8,993 nucleotides of DNA from Chloroflexota bacterium (GCA_003513015.1 DOTA01000080.1:1-8993); one strand, 5' to 3'. Shown: positions 1 through 6,780, counted from the stretch's first letter. The notes: generated from the letters alone by a model not told the origin. Numbers and translations: made by a program.

Positions 1-131
1 GGGAACTGCACGCCGGTTTCTTCCAACACAGTGAGGGTGGCGGCTTGCAGATCAACGAGTTGTTGCTCACTGAGAAAGTGCATTTGATAGGGCGTGACGA
101 TGGGTTCAATGGGCGGGCGTTCAACAATCAT
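1..131 (-). CDS. MttB-superfamily (trimethylamine methyltransferase-like) protein, N-terminal fragment
   Basis: Only the first 43 codons are present; the gene runs off the left edge. The start ATG at 131 has a clear ribosome binding site, AGGAGT, about 8 nt upstream. After a short leader the protein reads LSEQQLVDLQAATLTVLEET and then GVQF. This matches the usual N-terminus of MttB-superfamily corrinoid methyltransferases, where a helix of the form LSxEQLxxLxxATLxVLEExGV opens the TIM barrel. It aligns with the start of the complete MttB-like protein at 4854..6269 (LAELVHQKSVEILQEVGFCV) but is a different sequence with a longer leader, so it is a paralog rather than a duplicate. It is probably the last visible gene of the methyltransferase/transporter operon. 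The substrate, and whether an in-frame TAG occurs later, cannot be told from this fragment. Confidence 0.72.
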   Translation of the reverse strand, partial: MIVERPPIEPIVTPYQMHFLSEQQLVDLQAATLTVLEETGVQF

Positions 132-155
132 TAAAAATACTCCTGAAATCTATTT

Positions 156-225
156 ACCGCTGAGATCGCAGAGAACGCAGAGAAAAAAATAATAAAAACT
201 CTGCGCTCTTGGCGTGCTTAGCGGT
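156..225. repeat. 70-bp palindromic intergenic element with 9-nt subrepeats
   Basis: Two 27-nt arms (156..182 and 199..225) are inverted copies that agree at 21 of 27 positions. They flank a 16-nt A/T-only loop. The outermost ACCGCT/AGCGGT and innermost CGCAGAG/CTCTGCG are perfect. Each arm is built of three tandem 9-nt units; in the left arm these follow CGCWGAGAW. The element begins five bases beyond the stop codon of the upstream permease gene and ends before the ribosome binding site of the second mttB-like gene. In RNA it would form a long stem-loop. It resembles small palindromic repeats dispersed through many environmental bacterial genomes, but copy number cannot be judged from one copy. 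Confidence 0.75.
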
Positions 226-229
226 TCAT

Positions 230-1186
230 TCATACTTCATCGATCTGCTTCAAAATTTTATAAGGGTCGAGGGCGTCGCGCAGGCCATCGCCGATGTAGT
301 TGACCGAGATGATCGTGAGGAAGATCATCAGGCCAGGGAAGATCGCCAGCCAGGGATGCTTGACCAGATGTTCTTGGGCGTTGTTGAGCAGGTTGCCCCA
401 ACTGGGGGTGGGCGGCTGGATGCCAAAACCCAAAAATGAGAGGCCCGATTCTTCCATGATGGCCCACCCGATTTCGAGGGTGGCTTCCACGATGATGGGG
501 CCAAAGCCGTTGGGCAGAATCTCACTGAGGATGATGCGAAAATTGGAAGCACCCAAGGCCCGCGCCGCTGTAACGTATTCCATCTCGCGCAGGGTCAGAA
601 AGATGGCACGCACCAATCGGGCAATCGTCATCCATGAGAGGATGCCAATCACAAAGGCGATGGTCATCACGTTATTGCGCTGCAAAAAGGGGATTTCCAC
701 TTCGCGCAGGATGGCCGAGAGCAGAATCAGAATCATCAGGGAGGGCAGAGCCAACGCAGAGTCGATCACGCGCATCAGCAGATCATCGACCCAGCCGCCG
801 TAATAACCGGCAATCGCGCCCACAGGGATGCCGATCACCATGGTGATGATTACCACCATAAAGCCCACAAACAGCGAAATCCGTCCGCCGTAGAGCACGC
901 GGGTGAGCAGATCGCGCCCGAGGGCATCGGTGCCGAAGGGGTGCTGCAGGGAGGGCGGCTGCAAGGCGCTGGCAAGATTGGATTTTTCGGGGTCGTAGGG
1001 CGAAAACGAGGCCAGCAAACAACTCAGGATGATGATGGTCAGGATGACCGCGCCCGCCACGGCACCGCGGTGCCGCCGGAAGCGCCGCCAGACCATCTTT
1101 CCCATGCTGACTTGTGGGAGCGCGGTTTTTTCAGCATCGGGGAGGAGTTTTTCGGGAGCAGTGTGTTCCATGGGGTTCGATGCCAT
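230..1186 (-). CDS. Opp/Dpp-type ABC transporter permease (DppC/OppC family)
   Basis: This 318-residue inner-membrane permease is the second of the pair that forms the channel of a peptide/nickel-type ABC importer. It has a charged cytoplasmic leader and a first membrane segment at about 43-61. The family signature FGTDALGRD is at 84-92. The EAA loop that docks the ATPase is at about 207-226 (AARALGASNFRIILSEILPN). The OppC hallmark SGLSFLGFGIQPPTPSWG is at 247-264, and the C-terminal NYIGDGLRDALDP at 296-308. Length is normal for the family. The gene starts three bases after the TAA of the upstream permease (TAA GGG ATG), so translation is probably coupled. An ATG at 1171 is a possible alternative start. 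The system probably carries the substrate bound by the lipoprotein at 2294..4069. No ATPase genes are visible; they may lie beyond the left edge. Confidence 0.93.
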   Translation of the reverse strand: MASNPMEHTAPEKLLPDAEKTALPQVSMGKMVWRRFRRHRGAVAGAVILTIIILSCLLASFSPYDPEKSNLASALQPPSLQHPFGTDALGRDLLTRVLYGGRISLFVGFMVVIITMVIGIPVGAIAGYYGGWVDDLLMRVIDSALALPSLMILILLSAILREVEIPFLQRNNVMTIAFVIGILSWMTIARLVRAIFLTLREMEYVTAARALGASNFRIILSEILPNGFGPIIVEATLEIGWAIMEESGLSFLGFGIQPPTPSWGNLLNNAQEHLVKHPWLAIFPGLMIFLTIISVNYIGDGLRDALDPYKILKQIDEV

Positions 1187-1189
1187 CCC

Positions 1190-2230
1190 TTAGTCGTAGC
1201 GCACCCGCGGGTCCAGGTAGGCGTAGGCCAAATCGGCGGCCAGGTTACAGACCATAATCAGGCAGGCGCTGATGATCAGGATACCCATCAAAACCGGATA
1301 ATCCCGGTGAACGGCAGAATCATAAAATAGGCGGCCCATCCCCGGCCAGGAGAAGATCAACTCCACATAGATGGAACCGGTGAAAATGTACGGGAAATCG
1401 AGGGCGAAAAGCGTTACCAACGGGATCAGGGCGTTTTTGAGGGCGTGTTTCACCATCACGATGCGTTCTTTTTGCCCCTTGGCACGCGCCGTGCGGATGT
1501 AATCCTGGTGGATGGTTTCGAGCATGGAGGAGCGTAAAAAGCGCGAGTACCAGGCCACCCAGCCCACCATGCCCATCGTGACCGGTAAAATCAGGTGTTC
1601 GGCCCAATCCCAAACGGAAAAATCGGCCCCCAGGGTGTACATCCCACCCGAGGGCAAGAGCGAATCGCCCGTGATGGGGTTGTTCAAACGCACGTAAAAA
1701 ATCAACAGCAACACCAATCCCAGCCAAAATTCCGGGATGGCCTGCCCCATAAACGAAAGCGTGGTGGCGACAAGATCAAACCAGGAATATTGCTTGATGG
1801 CCGAGATCACCCCAATGGGGATGGCGATCAGCGCCACCACCAGCAGCGTGATGCCCATCAGATAAATGGTATTTCCCAGGCGGTCGCTAATTTCTTCCAG
1901 TACCGGTTTGCGGCTGCGAAAAGAGAAGCCAAAATCGCCGCGCAAGATGCCCTTCCGCTCACCATAACTTTCGGCCACGCCGTCGCCGTCGGCATCGATG
2001 TGCATCCAATCGTTCCCAACCAGCCAAACCACATACTGCACCGGCAGGGGCTTATCCAGCCCGAACTGGCGCTTAAGTTGTTCGATTTTTTCTTCGTTGA
2101 TGCGGCGCGTGCGCCCATAGCCCGCCAACGGCCCGCCGGGGACAATGTTGATGAGCACGAACAAGATTAAGCTGAGCAGGAAGAGCATCGGCACTGCCTG
2201 CAATAAACGCCGGATGATGTAATTGAGCAT
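1190..2230 (-). CDS. Opp/Dpp-type ABC transporter permease (DppB/OppB family)
   Basis: This 346-residue permease is the first of the pair. It opens with the family N-terminus MLNYIIRRLLQAVPMLFLLS and membrane segment 1 at about 11-30, ending in the typical NIVPGGPL. The extracytoplasmic loop contains FGLDKPLPVQYVVWL (56-70) and GDFGFSFRSRKPV (98-110). Between them lies an insert with an EF-hand-like DADGDGVAE at 79-87. The EAA loop is at about 246-268 (TARAKGQKERIVMVKHALKN). The usual SIYVELIFSWPGMGRLFYDS is at 286-305 and YLDPRVRYD closes the protein. The ribosome binding site is weak (AGGT, about 5 nt before ATG), and a strong stem-loop lies just upstream. The gene is in the same frame as the preceding lipoprotein gene, separated by its TAG and 21 sense codons. 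The substrate may be a peptide or another small polar compound. Confidence 0.93.
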   Translation of the reverse strand: MLNYIIRRLLQAVPMLFLLSLILFVLINIVPGGPLAGYGRTRRINEEKIEQLKRQFGLDKPLPVQYVVWLVGNDWMHIDADGDGVAESYGERKGILRGDFGFSFRSRKPVLEEISDRLGNTIYLMGITLLVVALIAIPIGVISAIKQYSWFDLVATTLSFMGQAIPEFWLGLVLLLIFYVRLNNPITGDSLLPSGGMYTLGADFSVWDWAEHLILPVTMGMVGWVAWYSRFLRSSMLETIHQDYIRTARAKGQKERIVMVKHALKNALIPLVTLFALDFPYIFTGSIYVELIFSWPGMGRLFYDSAVHRDYPVLMGILIISACLIMVCNLAADLAYAYLDPRVRYD

Positions 2231-2245
2231 CTTTACCTGGAATTT

Positions 2246-2280
2246 GGGGTGGCAGCCACCTAAAAGATGACTGCCACCCC
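2246..2280 (-). other. Intercistronic stem-loop between binding-protein and permease genes
   Basis: Perfect 10-bp arms GGGGTGGCAG and CTGCCACCCC enclose a 15-nt loop. On the transcribed (minus) strand the stem begins 13 nt after the TAG of the lipoprotein gene and is followed by AAATTCC, with no T-run. It is therefore unlikely to be a full intrinsic terminator. Stem-loops at this position in ABC-importer operons often protect the upstream message or limit downstream expression, so that binding protein outnumbers permease. That role is inferred here. Confidence 0.7.
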
Positions 2281-2293
2281 GAGAGTAAGCGTG

Positions 2294-4069
2294 CTATTCG
2301 TTGATCGTCCAGTCGGCCACGTTCCAGGTGGGCAGATCGTTGGTGGTCGATTGCCCGCCCTCCAACCGGTTCGAGAAGGCATCGGCCCCAATGGCAGACC
2401 ACAGCAGGATTTGAGGAAGCTCCGCATCCATGATATCGGCCATCTGGCAGAAGAGTTCTTTGCGGTAGTCTTCGTCGAGGGTATAGGCTTCATCGAGCAG
2501 GGCATCGAAGTCTGCGTTCGACCAGCGACCCACGTTCCAGCCGTAGTCGGGTTCGGCGGCAGCAGTATAGTAGTAGTACCACAACTGATTGTCGGTGGGA
2601 TCAATGCCGGGGTAGCCATCATCGTAGAGGTTCAGGTCGAAATCACCGGTTTGTTCGAGGCCGCCACTCTCGTAATCGGCCCAGAGCACCGCACCTTCGA
2701 TCACCGAAAGCTCCACCTTGATGCCGATCTCACCTAACATTTCACCGATCAACTGGTGGGCCAGTTCGAGTTCTTCGCCGTATTCACCATAGGTCATCAA
2801 CTCGATTTCCATCAGGTTGCCTTCTTCGGCGGTGGTGCAGCCATGACATTCTCGCACGCCGTCGCCATCGGTATCCGTCCAGCCCGCGCCTTCGAGCAAG
2901 GATTTGGCACCGGCTACATCAAAAACGGGGCGAGGTACATCGCAAACGTAGGGCGGGCGGAAGAATTCCGTCCAGACGGGTTTGGGATAGCCCAAAAAGA
3001 CCGAATTGGTGATGGTATCAACATCCACGGCCATGCGGATGGCCTGCCGCACTCGCACATCCCCCAAAACAGGGTGCGGCGGCCCGGCGGGATCTACCGT
3101 GCCGCGTTCCACCAGGTTGGGGATCAGGCGAAAAACCCAGCGTTCGGTGGGCGAGAAACTGACATAGACGTTGCTCAACTCGGAGAGTTCTTTGGCTTCG
3201 GCTTCGGAGAGCCACATATTCAGATCAGCATCGCCTTCGGCCATCATGGCCTTGCGAACAGATTGCTCCGGCACAATTTGCACGATCAGGGTGTCTATGC
3301 CGGGCTTACCCGCTTCGAAATAATTTTCATTGGCTGAAAAGCTCATGTGATCGCCAGTCACCCATTCATCCAGAATGTAGGGGCCATCGCTGAGGGGTGC
3401 GCGGTTGCAATCCCAGGCGGTGAAACCCTGGGATGCATCGCAGTAGTGCTCCGGGTAGACATTGAAATTCTCGCCGCCAAACTGGGTTTGGTAGGAGGTG
3501 TAAACCGTGTTGTAGTGCACCACAAAAGTGAAATCATCGATCTTTTCGAGGCTATCGGTGTAATCGACGCCATCCACCCAAATGCCCATTTCGGGATCGG
3601 TGATGGCATTCCAGGTGAAGATCACATCATCCACGGTGACCTGTTCGCCATCGGCCCAAAAAACATCGTCGCGCAGTTTCCAGGTCACATCCATGGTCCA
3701 GTTTTCTTCATCGAAAGCCACGCCGCCATTCTCCAGGGTGGGGATTTCTGCGGCCAGTTCGGGGTAAACATTGCCGTTGGGATCAATCTCGGAAACGGCC
3801 AGTAACACCAGTTCACCAACCATGGCTTCGTAGCCGGTATCAGCCACCAAACCGTTGAAACCGAGCGGGTCTTGCGGGATAATGATGACTGCGCTAGATT
3901 TCGCCATCTCCGGTGCTGCCGGTGGTTCGGCTTGGGCGGATTCGCCCGTATCCGCGGGCTGTTCAGCCGTGGGTTGATCGGTTTGACCGCCACAGCCGAC
4001 CAGGCCGATCAGCAACAAAACTGCGATCAACAAAAAAAATAAGATTCTGGGTGCCTTTATAACTTGCAT
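2294..4069 (-). CDS. Family-5 extracellular solute-binding lipoprotein (Opp/Dpp/nickel type)
   Basis: This 591-residue protein captures the substrate outside the membrane and delivers it to the two permeases encoded next. I chose the ATG at 4069 because AGGAGG precedes it by 5 nt and a lipoprotein signal follows directly; the frame stays open to 4114 but that overlaps the upstream gene. The signal peptide is hydrophobic (residues 9-24) and ends in the lipobox LVGC, with Cys26 as the lipidation site. A Pro/Ala/Glu-rich linker follows to about residue 53. Family signatures are YPELAAEIP (102-110), WKLRDDVFWADGEQVTVDDV (130-149) and VRVRQAIRMAVDVDTI (338-353). DTDGDGVRE at 399-407 is EF-hand-like, and Cys210/Cys221 could form a disulfide. 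It ends with a TAG stop. Family-5 proteins mostly bind peptides, but some bind nickel, opines or other small compounds. The methyltransferase neighbours suggest a methylated ligand, which is inference. Confidence 0.93.
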   Translation of the reverse strand: MQVIKAPRILFFLLIAVLLLIGLVGCGGQTDQPTAEQPADTGESAQAEPPAAPEMAKSSAVIIIPQDPLGFNGLVADTGYEAMVGELVLLAVSEIDPNGNVYPELAAEIPTLENGGVAFDEENWTMDVTWKLRDDVFWADGEQVTVDDVIFTWNAITDPEMGIWVDGVDYTDSLEKIDDFTFVVHYNTVYTSYQTQFGGENFNVYPEHYCDASQGFTAWDCNRAPLSDGPYILDEWVTGDHMSFSANENYFEAGKPGIDTLIVQIVPEQSVRKAMMAEGDADLNMWLSEAEAKELSELSNVYVSFSPTERWVFRLIPNLVERGTVDPAGPPHPVLGDVRVRQAIRMAVDVDTITNSVFLGYPKPVWTEFFRPPYVCDVPRPVFDVAGAKSLLEGAGWTDTDGDGVRECHGCTTAEEGNLMEIELMTYGEYGEELELAHQLIGEMLGEIGIKVELSVIEGAVLWADYESGGLEQTGDFDLNLYDDGYPGIDPTDNQLWYYYYTAAAEPDYGWNVGRWSNADFDALLDEAYTLDEDYRKELFCQMADIMDAELPQILLWSAIGADAFSNRLEGGQSTTNDLPTWNVADWTINE

Positions 4070-4100
4070 TTCTTCCTCCTTTGGAAAAATAAAAAGTTGT

Positions 4101-4751
4101 TTAGGCGGGGGCATCGATCAGCCGGAAAGCCAGATCAACGGCTGAAATTGCATCCTCCGCATAACCATCGGCGCCAATTTCCTTGGCAAAACTTTCGGTG
4201 ACCGGTGCTCCGCCCACCATAATCTTCACTTTGTCTCGCAGGCCAGCCTCTTTAATGGCTTCGACCAATTTTTTCTGTTGCAGCATGGTAGTGGTCAAGA
4301 GGGCCGAACAGCCCACCAGGTCGGCATCCGCGGCTCGAATGGCGGCGACAAATTCTTCGGGGCTTTTATCGACGCCGATATCCGTCACCTTGAAGCCGTT
4401 GGCCGTCAGCATGGTGGCCACCAGAGTTTTACCAATCTCGTGCAGATCGCCTTTGACAGTGCCAATCACTACCCTGCCCACAACCTCACGTGCCTGCCCG
4501 CCCATCAAGGAGGGTTCGAGCACATCCAGGGCTTGTTTCATGGCATCCGCGCCGATGATTAACTCCGGCAGGAAATATTCGCCCTCTGAGAATAACTCAC
4601 CCACTTTTTGGATGCCCACCATCAGCCCCCGGTTGATACAGGCCAGGGGGTCAACCCCCTGCTCCAGGGCTTGCTGGGCCAGCGCTTCGGCCTGCTCCGG
4701 CTCACCATCGATCACGGCCTGGGCCAGTTTTTTGTATAGTTCTTCAGACAT
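4101..4751 (-). CDS. Corrinoid (cobalamin-binding) methyltransferase protein, MttC/MtbC-like
   Basis: This 216-residue cytoplasmic protein accepts a methyl group on its cobalt cofactor from an MttB-type enzyme and passes it to a second methyltransferase. An N-terminal helical cap covers about 1-85, with the typical GELFSEGEYFLPELI at 51-65. The B12-binding Rossmann domain follows. Its base-off motif DxHxxG reads D102-L-H104-E-I-G107, with His104 the expected cobalt ligand. SALLTTTM (149-156) and GGAPVTESFAKEIGADGYAED (180-200) complete the nucleotide-loop pocket. Length is normal for methylamine corrinoid proteins. The ribosome binding site AAGGAGAG precedes the ATG. The gene follows the mttB-like gene by 102 nt in the same reading frame, separated only by TAG codons. 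It ends 31 nt before the lipoprotein gene. It is clearly a methylamine-type corrinoid protein, but the specific methyl donor is not determined. Confidence 0.95.
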   Translation of the reverse strand: MSEELYKKLAQAVIDGEPEQAEALAQQALEQGVDPLACINRGLMVGIQKVGELFSEGEYFLPELIIGADAMKQALDVLEPSLMGGQAREVVGRVVIGTVKGDLHEIGKTLVATMLTANGFKVTDIGVDKSPEEFVAAIRAADADLVGCSALLTTTMLQQKKLVEAIKEAGLRDKVKIMVGGAPVTESFAKEIGADGYAEDAISAVDLAFRLIDAPA

Positions 4752-4754
4752 ATA

Positions 4755-4778
4755 GCTCTCCTTAGTTTCGTGCAGTAG
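4755..4778 (-). repeat. Direct repeat copy B, containing the ribosome binding site of the corrinoid-protein gene
   Basis: On the minus strand this copy reads CTACTGCA, CGA, AACTAAGGAGAGC. It matches the copy at 4827..4847 with one mismatch and a 3-nt insertion. It carries the AAGGAG Shine-Dalgarno sequence of the corrinoid-protein gene. Confidence 0.6.
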
Positions 4779-4826
4779 TTGATAAATCTAACGTAATTGC
4801 ATTTTCGGTTGACCAGAAATCTCAGT

Positions 4827-4847
4827 GCTCTCCGTAGTTTGCAGTAG
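4827..4847 (-). repeat. Direct repeat copy A, just after the mttB-like stop codon
   Basis: This copy (minus strand CTACTGCA then AACTACGGAGAGC) lies 6 nt beyond the TAG of the mttB-like gene. It repeats the segment that contains the ribosome binding site of the next gene 72 nt further on. The 3-nt length difference preserves reading frame between the copies. A local tandem duplication of the mttC-like leader is the simplest origin. Confidence 0.6.
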
Positions 4848-4853
4848 CTCTTT

Positions 4854-6269
4854 CTAAAAATGAAAATCCGGCAGATAGCGGCGCATAACAGTCTCTAATG
4901 CGGTTTCTACCCCGGAGGGGAGTGGCGGAGGTTGGTGATGGGCGACAATCTCTTGCGCCTTGCGGCGGCAAATGCTTTCGATGGTTTCACCTTTCTCCAA
5001 CCAGGTGGAATAGGTATCACGGCTGATGATCTGGGGATACCAGTGCTCGCGGTAATGCCGCAGGGTGTGCCGCGCCGACATAAAATTGCCGCGCGGTGTG
5101 TTGGCTTTGATCAGCGCCACCTCCTCCGCGGGGTCGTGCAACGCGATGCCCTGCCACATGCGACGGATTCCGGCGATGATCTCATCGTCAAAAACCATTT
5201 GGGTGTACGAAATCGTTGATCCGGCATCGGTGGCGCCCACGCCGTAAATAATGCTGGCGCTTTCTTGCATGAGGGGGATAGCCGTGGTGACTTTTTCGAA
5301 ACCGGCCTGGGCATCCAACTGCTTGGCATCTGAGGAAAGCCCGCCACACATGGAGGGGATACCGTAAAAATGCCCCATGATGGCGGCTCCACTGTTGATC
5401 ATGCCGCGCTCCGGTGCGCCCAGGGGCAGCAGGCCGGTTTTCATATCGAGCACCGCCGAAACCGAGCCATACCACAGCGGCGTGCCGGGATATAAAATTT
5501 GCAGCGTCACGATCCAGGCCAGAATATCGGTGTTGATCACGATCAATTCGCCCAGCAGAGTAGCCGGGGCCGAAGCGCCGCCCATGGCCATGCTGAGCAG
5601 CGTGATAGGCACGCCGTGTTCGGCCCAGCGCAGCATACAATGGATGTTTTCAGGCGTGAAATAGCCAGGGCTGATCGGGCAATAGAGTGTGGCAAAAAAC
5701 GGGCGCGCCCGAAAAGCCTCTGCGCCGCCCGCCACGGCAAAGAGCATTTCGGCGGCGGCATCGACATGCTCGGGAATCAGGGTGCGGTGCACCACTGGCT
5801 TGTCGGTGTTGCGCAGCAGTTCGGCGATTTCGACCAGATCGGAGAGATCGCCCTGGTCGGTGGCGGTGACCGTGGGGCGCACAACATCCACCTGGGGCAG
5901 GGCTTGCTGGATAGCCACCAGTTGGCGCACATCCTGGCGGGTGGCGGAACGATGTTCGCCGGTGTGGAGATCGAAGACGTTTACGGGGGTTCCTGCTCCC
6001 ATAAAAACGGAATCAACCCCAAACTGAGTCAGAATTTCTCCTTTACGGTTGTAGAATTTCCCCTCCCTGGGGAGGGCTTGGAGAGCGGTATTCAATAAAT
6101 CGGGGGTGATCCGCACCATTTGAGATTCCAGGTCCACCGGAAATCCTGCGGCAGCCAAACGCACCAGAATTTCAACATCTGGCACGCAAAACCCGACCTC
6201 CTGCAAAATTTCGACGGACTTTTGGTGAACAAGTTCGGCGAGGGTTTGATTGTGTGTGGGATTCGCCAT
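4854..6269 (-). CDS. MttB-superfamily (trimethylamine methyltransferase-like) corrinoid methyltransferase, non-pyrrolysine type
   Basis: This 471-residue TIM-barrel protein is predicted to move a methyl group from a quaternary or tertiary amine to the corrinoid protein encoded next. Family hallmarks run through its length: HRSATRQDVRQLVAIQQALP (106-125), CPISPGYFTPENI (197-209), GGASAPATLLGEL (230-242), GSVSAVLDMKTGLLPLGAPE (268-287), SSDAKQLDAQAGFEK (312-326), GVGATDAGSTISYTQMVFDD (343-362) and the C-terminal YSTWLEKG (420-427). The frame contains no internal TAG, so it lacks the pyrrolysine of true MttB. It resembles the non-Pyl branch, whose characterised members demethylate glycine betaine, proline betaine or carnitine. 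The start has AGGAG 5 nt upstream. The stop is TAG at the expected C-terminus. It follows the Lrp-like regulator by 43 nt. The family is certain; the substrate is not. Confidence 0.95.
   Translation of the reverse strand: MANPTHNQTLAELVHQKSVEILQEVGFCVPDVEILVRLAAAGFPVDLESQMVRITPDLLNTALQALPREGKFYNRKGEILTQFGVDSVFMGAGTPVNVFDLHTGEHRSATRQDVRQLVAIQQALPQVDVVRPTVTATDQGDLSDLVEIAELLRNTDKPVVHRTLIPEHVDAAAEMLFAVAGGAEAFRARPFFATLYCPISPGYFTPENIHCMLRWAEHGVPITLLSMAMGGASAPATLLGELIVINTDILAWIVTLQILYPGTPLWYGSVSAVLDMKTGLLPLGAPERGMINSGAAIMGHFYGIPSMCGGLSSDAKQLDAQAGFEKVTTAIPLMQESASIIYGVGATDAGSTISYTQMVFDDEIIAGIRRMWQGIALHDPAEEVALIKANTPRGNFMSARHTLRHYREHWYPQIISRDTYSTWLEKGETIESICRRKAQEIVAHHQPPPLPSGVETALETVMRRYLPDFHF
6061..6076. 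repeat. Short GC-rich inverted repeat inside the mttB-like gene
   Basis: CCCTCC and GGAGGG flank CTGG within codons for residues ALPREGK of the mttB-like protein. Similar CCCTCCC/GGGAGGG palindromes are common as dispersed intergenic repeats in many bacteria. Here the reading frame passes through intact and family alignment looks nearly normal, so functional disruption is not suggested. Confidence 0.35.
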
Positions 6270-6312
6270 TTATGCTCCTGGGTATGCTGGTTTCGCAATG
6301 AAATTCGTAAGG

Positions 6313-6780
6313 TTATTCCGGCAAAATAGGGGGTTCTAATTCACCCCAACGATATGACAATTTGTGCATTTTGAGTATCAGGAAAGATTGGGTGCGCTCG
6401 ACATCGGGGATTTGTTGCAAGCGCTCATTGAGGAAAGAGACGAAGTGCTGGCGGTCTTTGCAATAGACTTCGGCGAACAGGTCAAATTCGCCCGCGGCTT
6501 GGAACAGATAAGTAACTTCGGGGAGGCGGGCAATCTCATCGGCGACGGCGGCCAGTCGGTTGGCTTTGACCGAGATGCCGATCATGGCGGCTTCATTCCA
6601 CCCTAATTCTTGTGGTTCAACGATAGCCACAATTTGCATTTTGGCGCTCTCAGATAATTGCTTGACCCGACGCCGAACGGTTGCCTCCGTAATGCCTAAG
6701 GCAGAGGCGATGGTGGTGAAGGGCATGCGCCCATCATATTGCAGGTATGAAATGATTTTTTGATCGATTTCGTCGAGCAT
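6313..6780 (-). CDS. Lrp/AsnC-family transcriptional regulator
   Basis: This 155-residue DNA-binding protein has the two-domain Lrp/AsnC plan. It starts with MLDEIDQKIISYLQYDGR, then a helix-turn-helix at about 20-41 (MPFTTIASALGITEATVRRR). A RAM/effector domain at about 64-143 contains the typical GEFDL at 97-101 and ends LILKMHKLSYRW. Such proteins form dimers or octamers that sense amino acids or related small molecules. I place the start at 6780 because family proteins begin exactly there and because a promoter lies immediately upstream. The frame is open to 6870, and an ATG at 6789 is a less likely alternative. No Shine-Dalgarno sequence precedes either ATG. It is the first gene of the methyltransferase/transporter operon, so it is the natural candidate to control it and itself. 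Its effector is unknown but may be the methylated substrate or the demethylated product. Confidence 0.93.
   Translation of the reverse strand: MLDEIDQKIISYLQYDGRMPFTTIASALGITEATVRRRVKQLSESAKMQIVAIVEPQELGWNEAAMIGISVKANRLAAVADEIARLPEVTYLFQAAGEFDLFAEVYCKDRQHFVSFLNERLQQIPDVERTQSFLILKMHKLSYRWGELEPPILPE

Noticed and set aside
300..803. Plus-strand open frames opposite the permease, lipoprotein and methyltransferase genes
   Set aside because: They are antisense shadows of well-identified minus-strand genes, with no family resemblance and no ribosome binding sites of note.
4070..4114. Upstream ATG extending the lipoprotein gene by 15 residues
   Set aside because: It would overlap the end of the corrinoid-protein gene, include the AGGAGG ribosome binding site as coding, and place charged residues before a standard lipoprotein signal peptide.
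4854..6269. Pyrrolysine-containing true MttB
   Set aside because: There is no in-frame TAG within the 471 codons, and the only TAG lies at the natural C-terminus.
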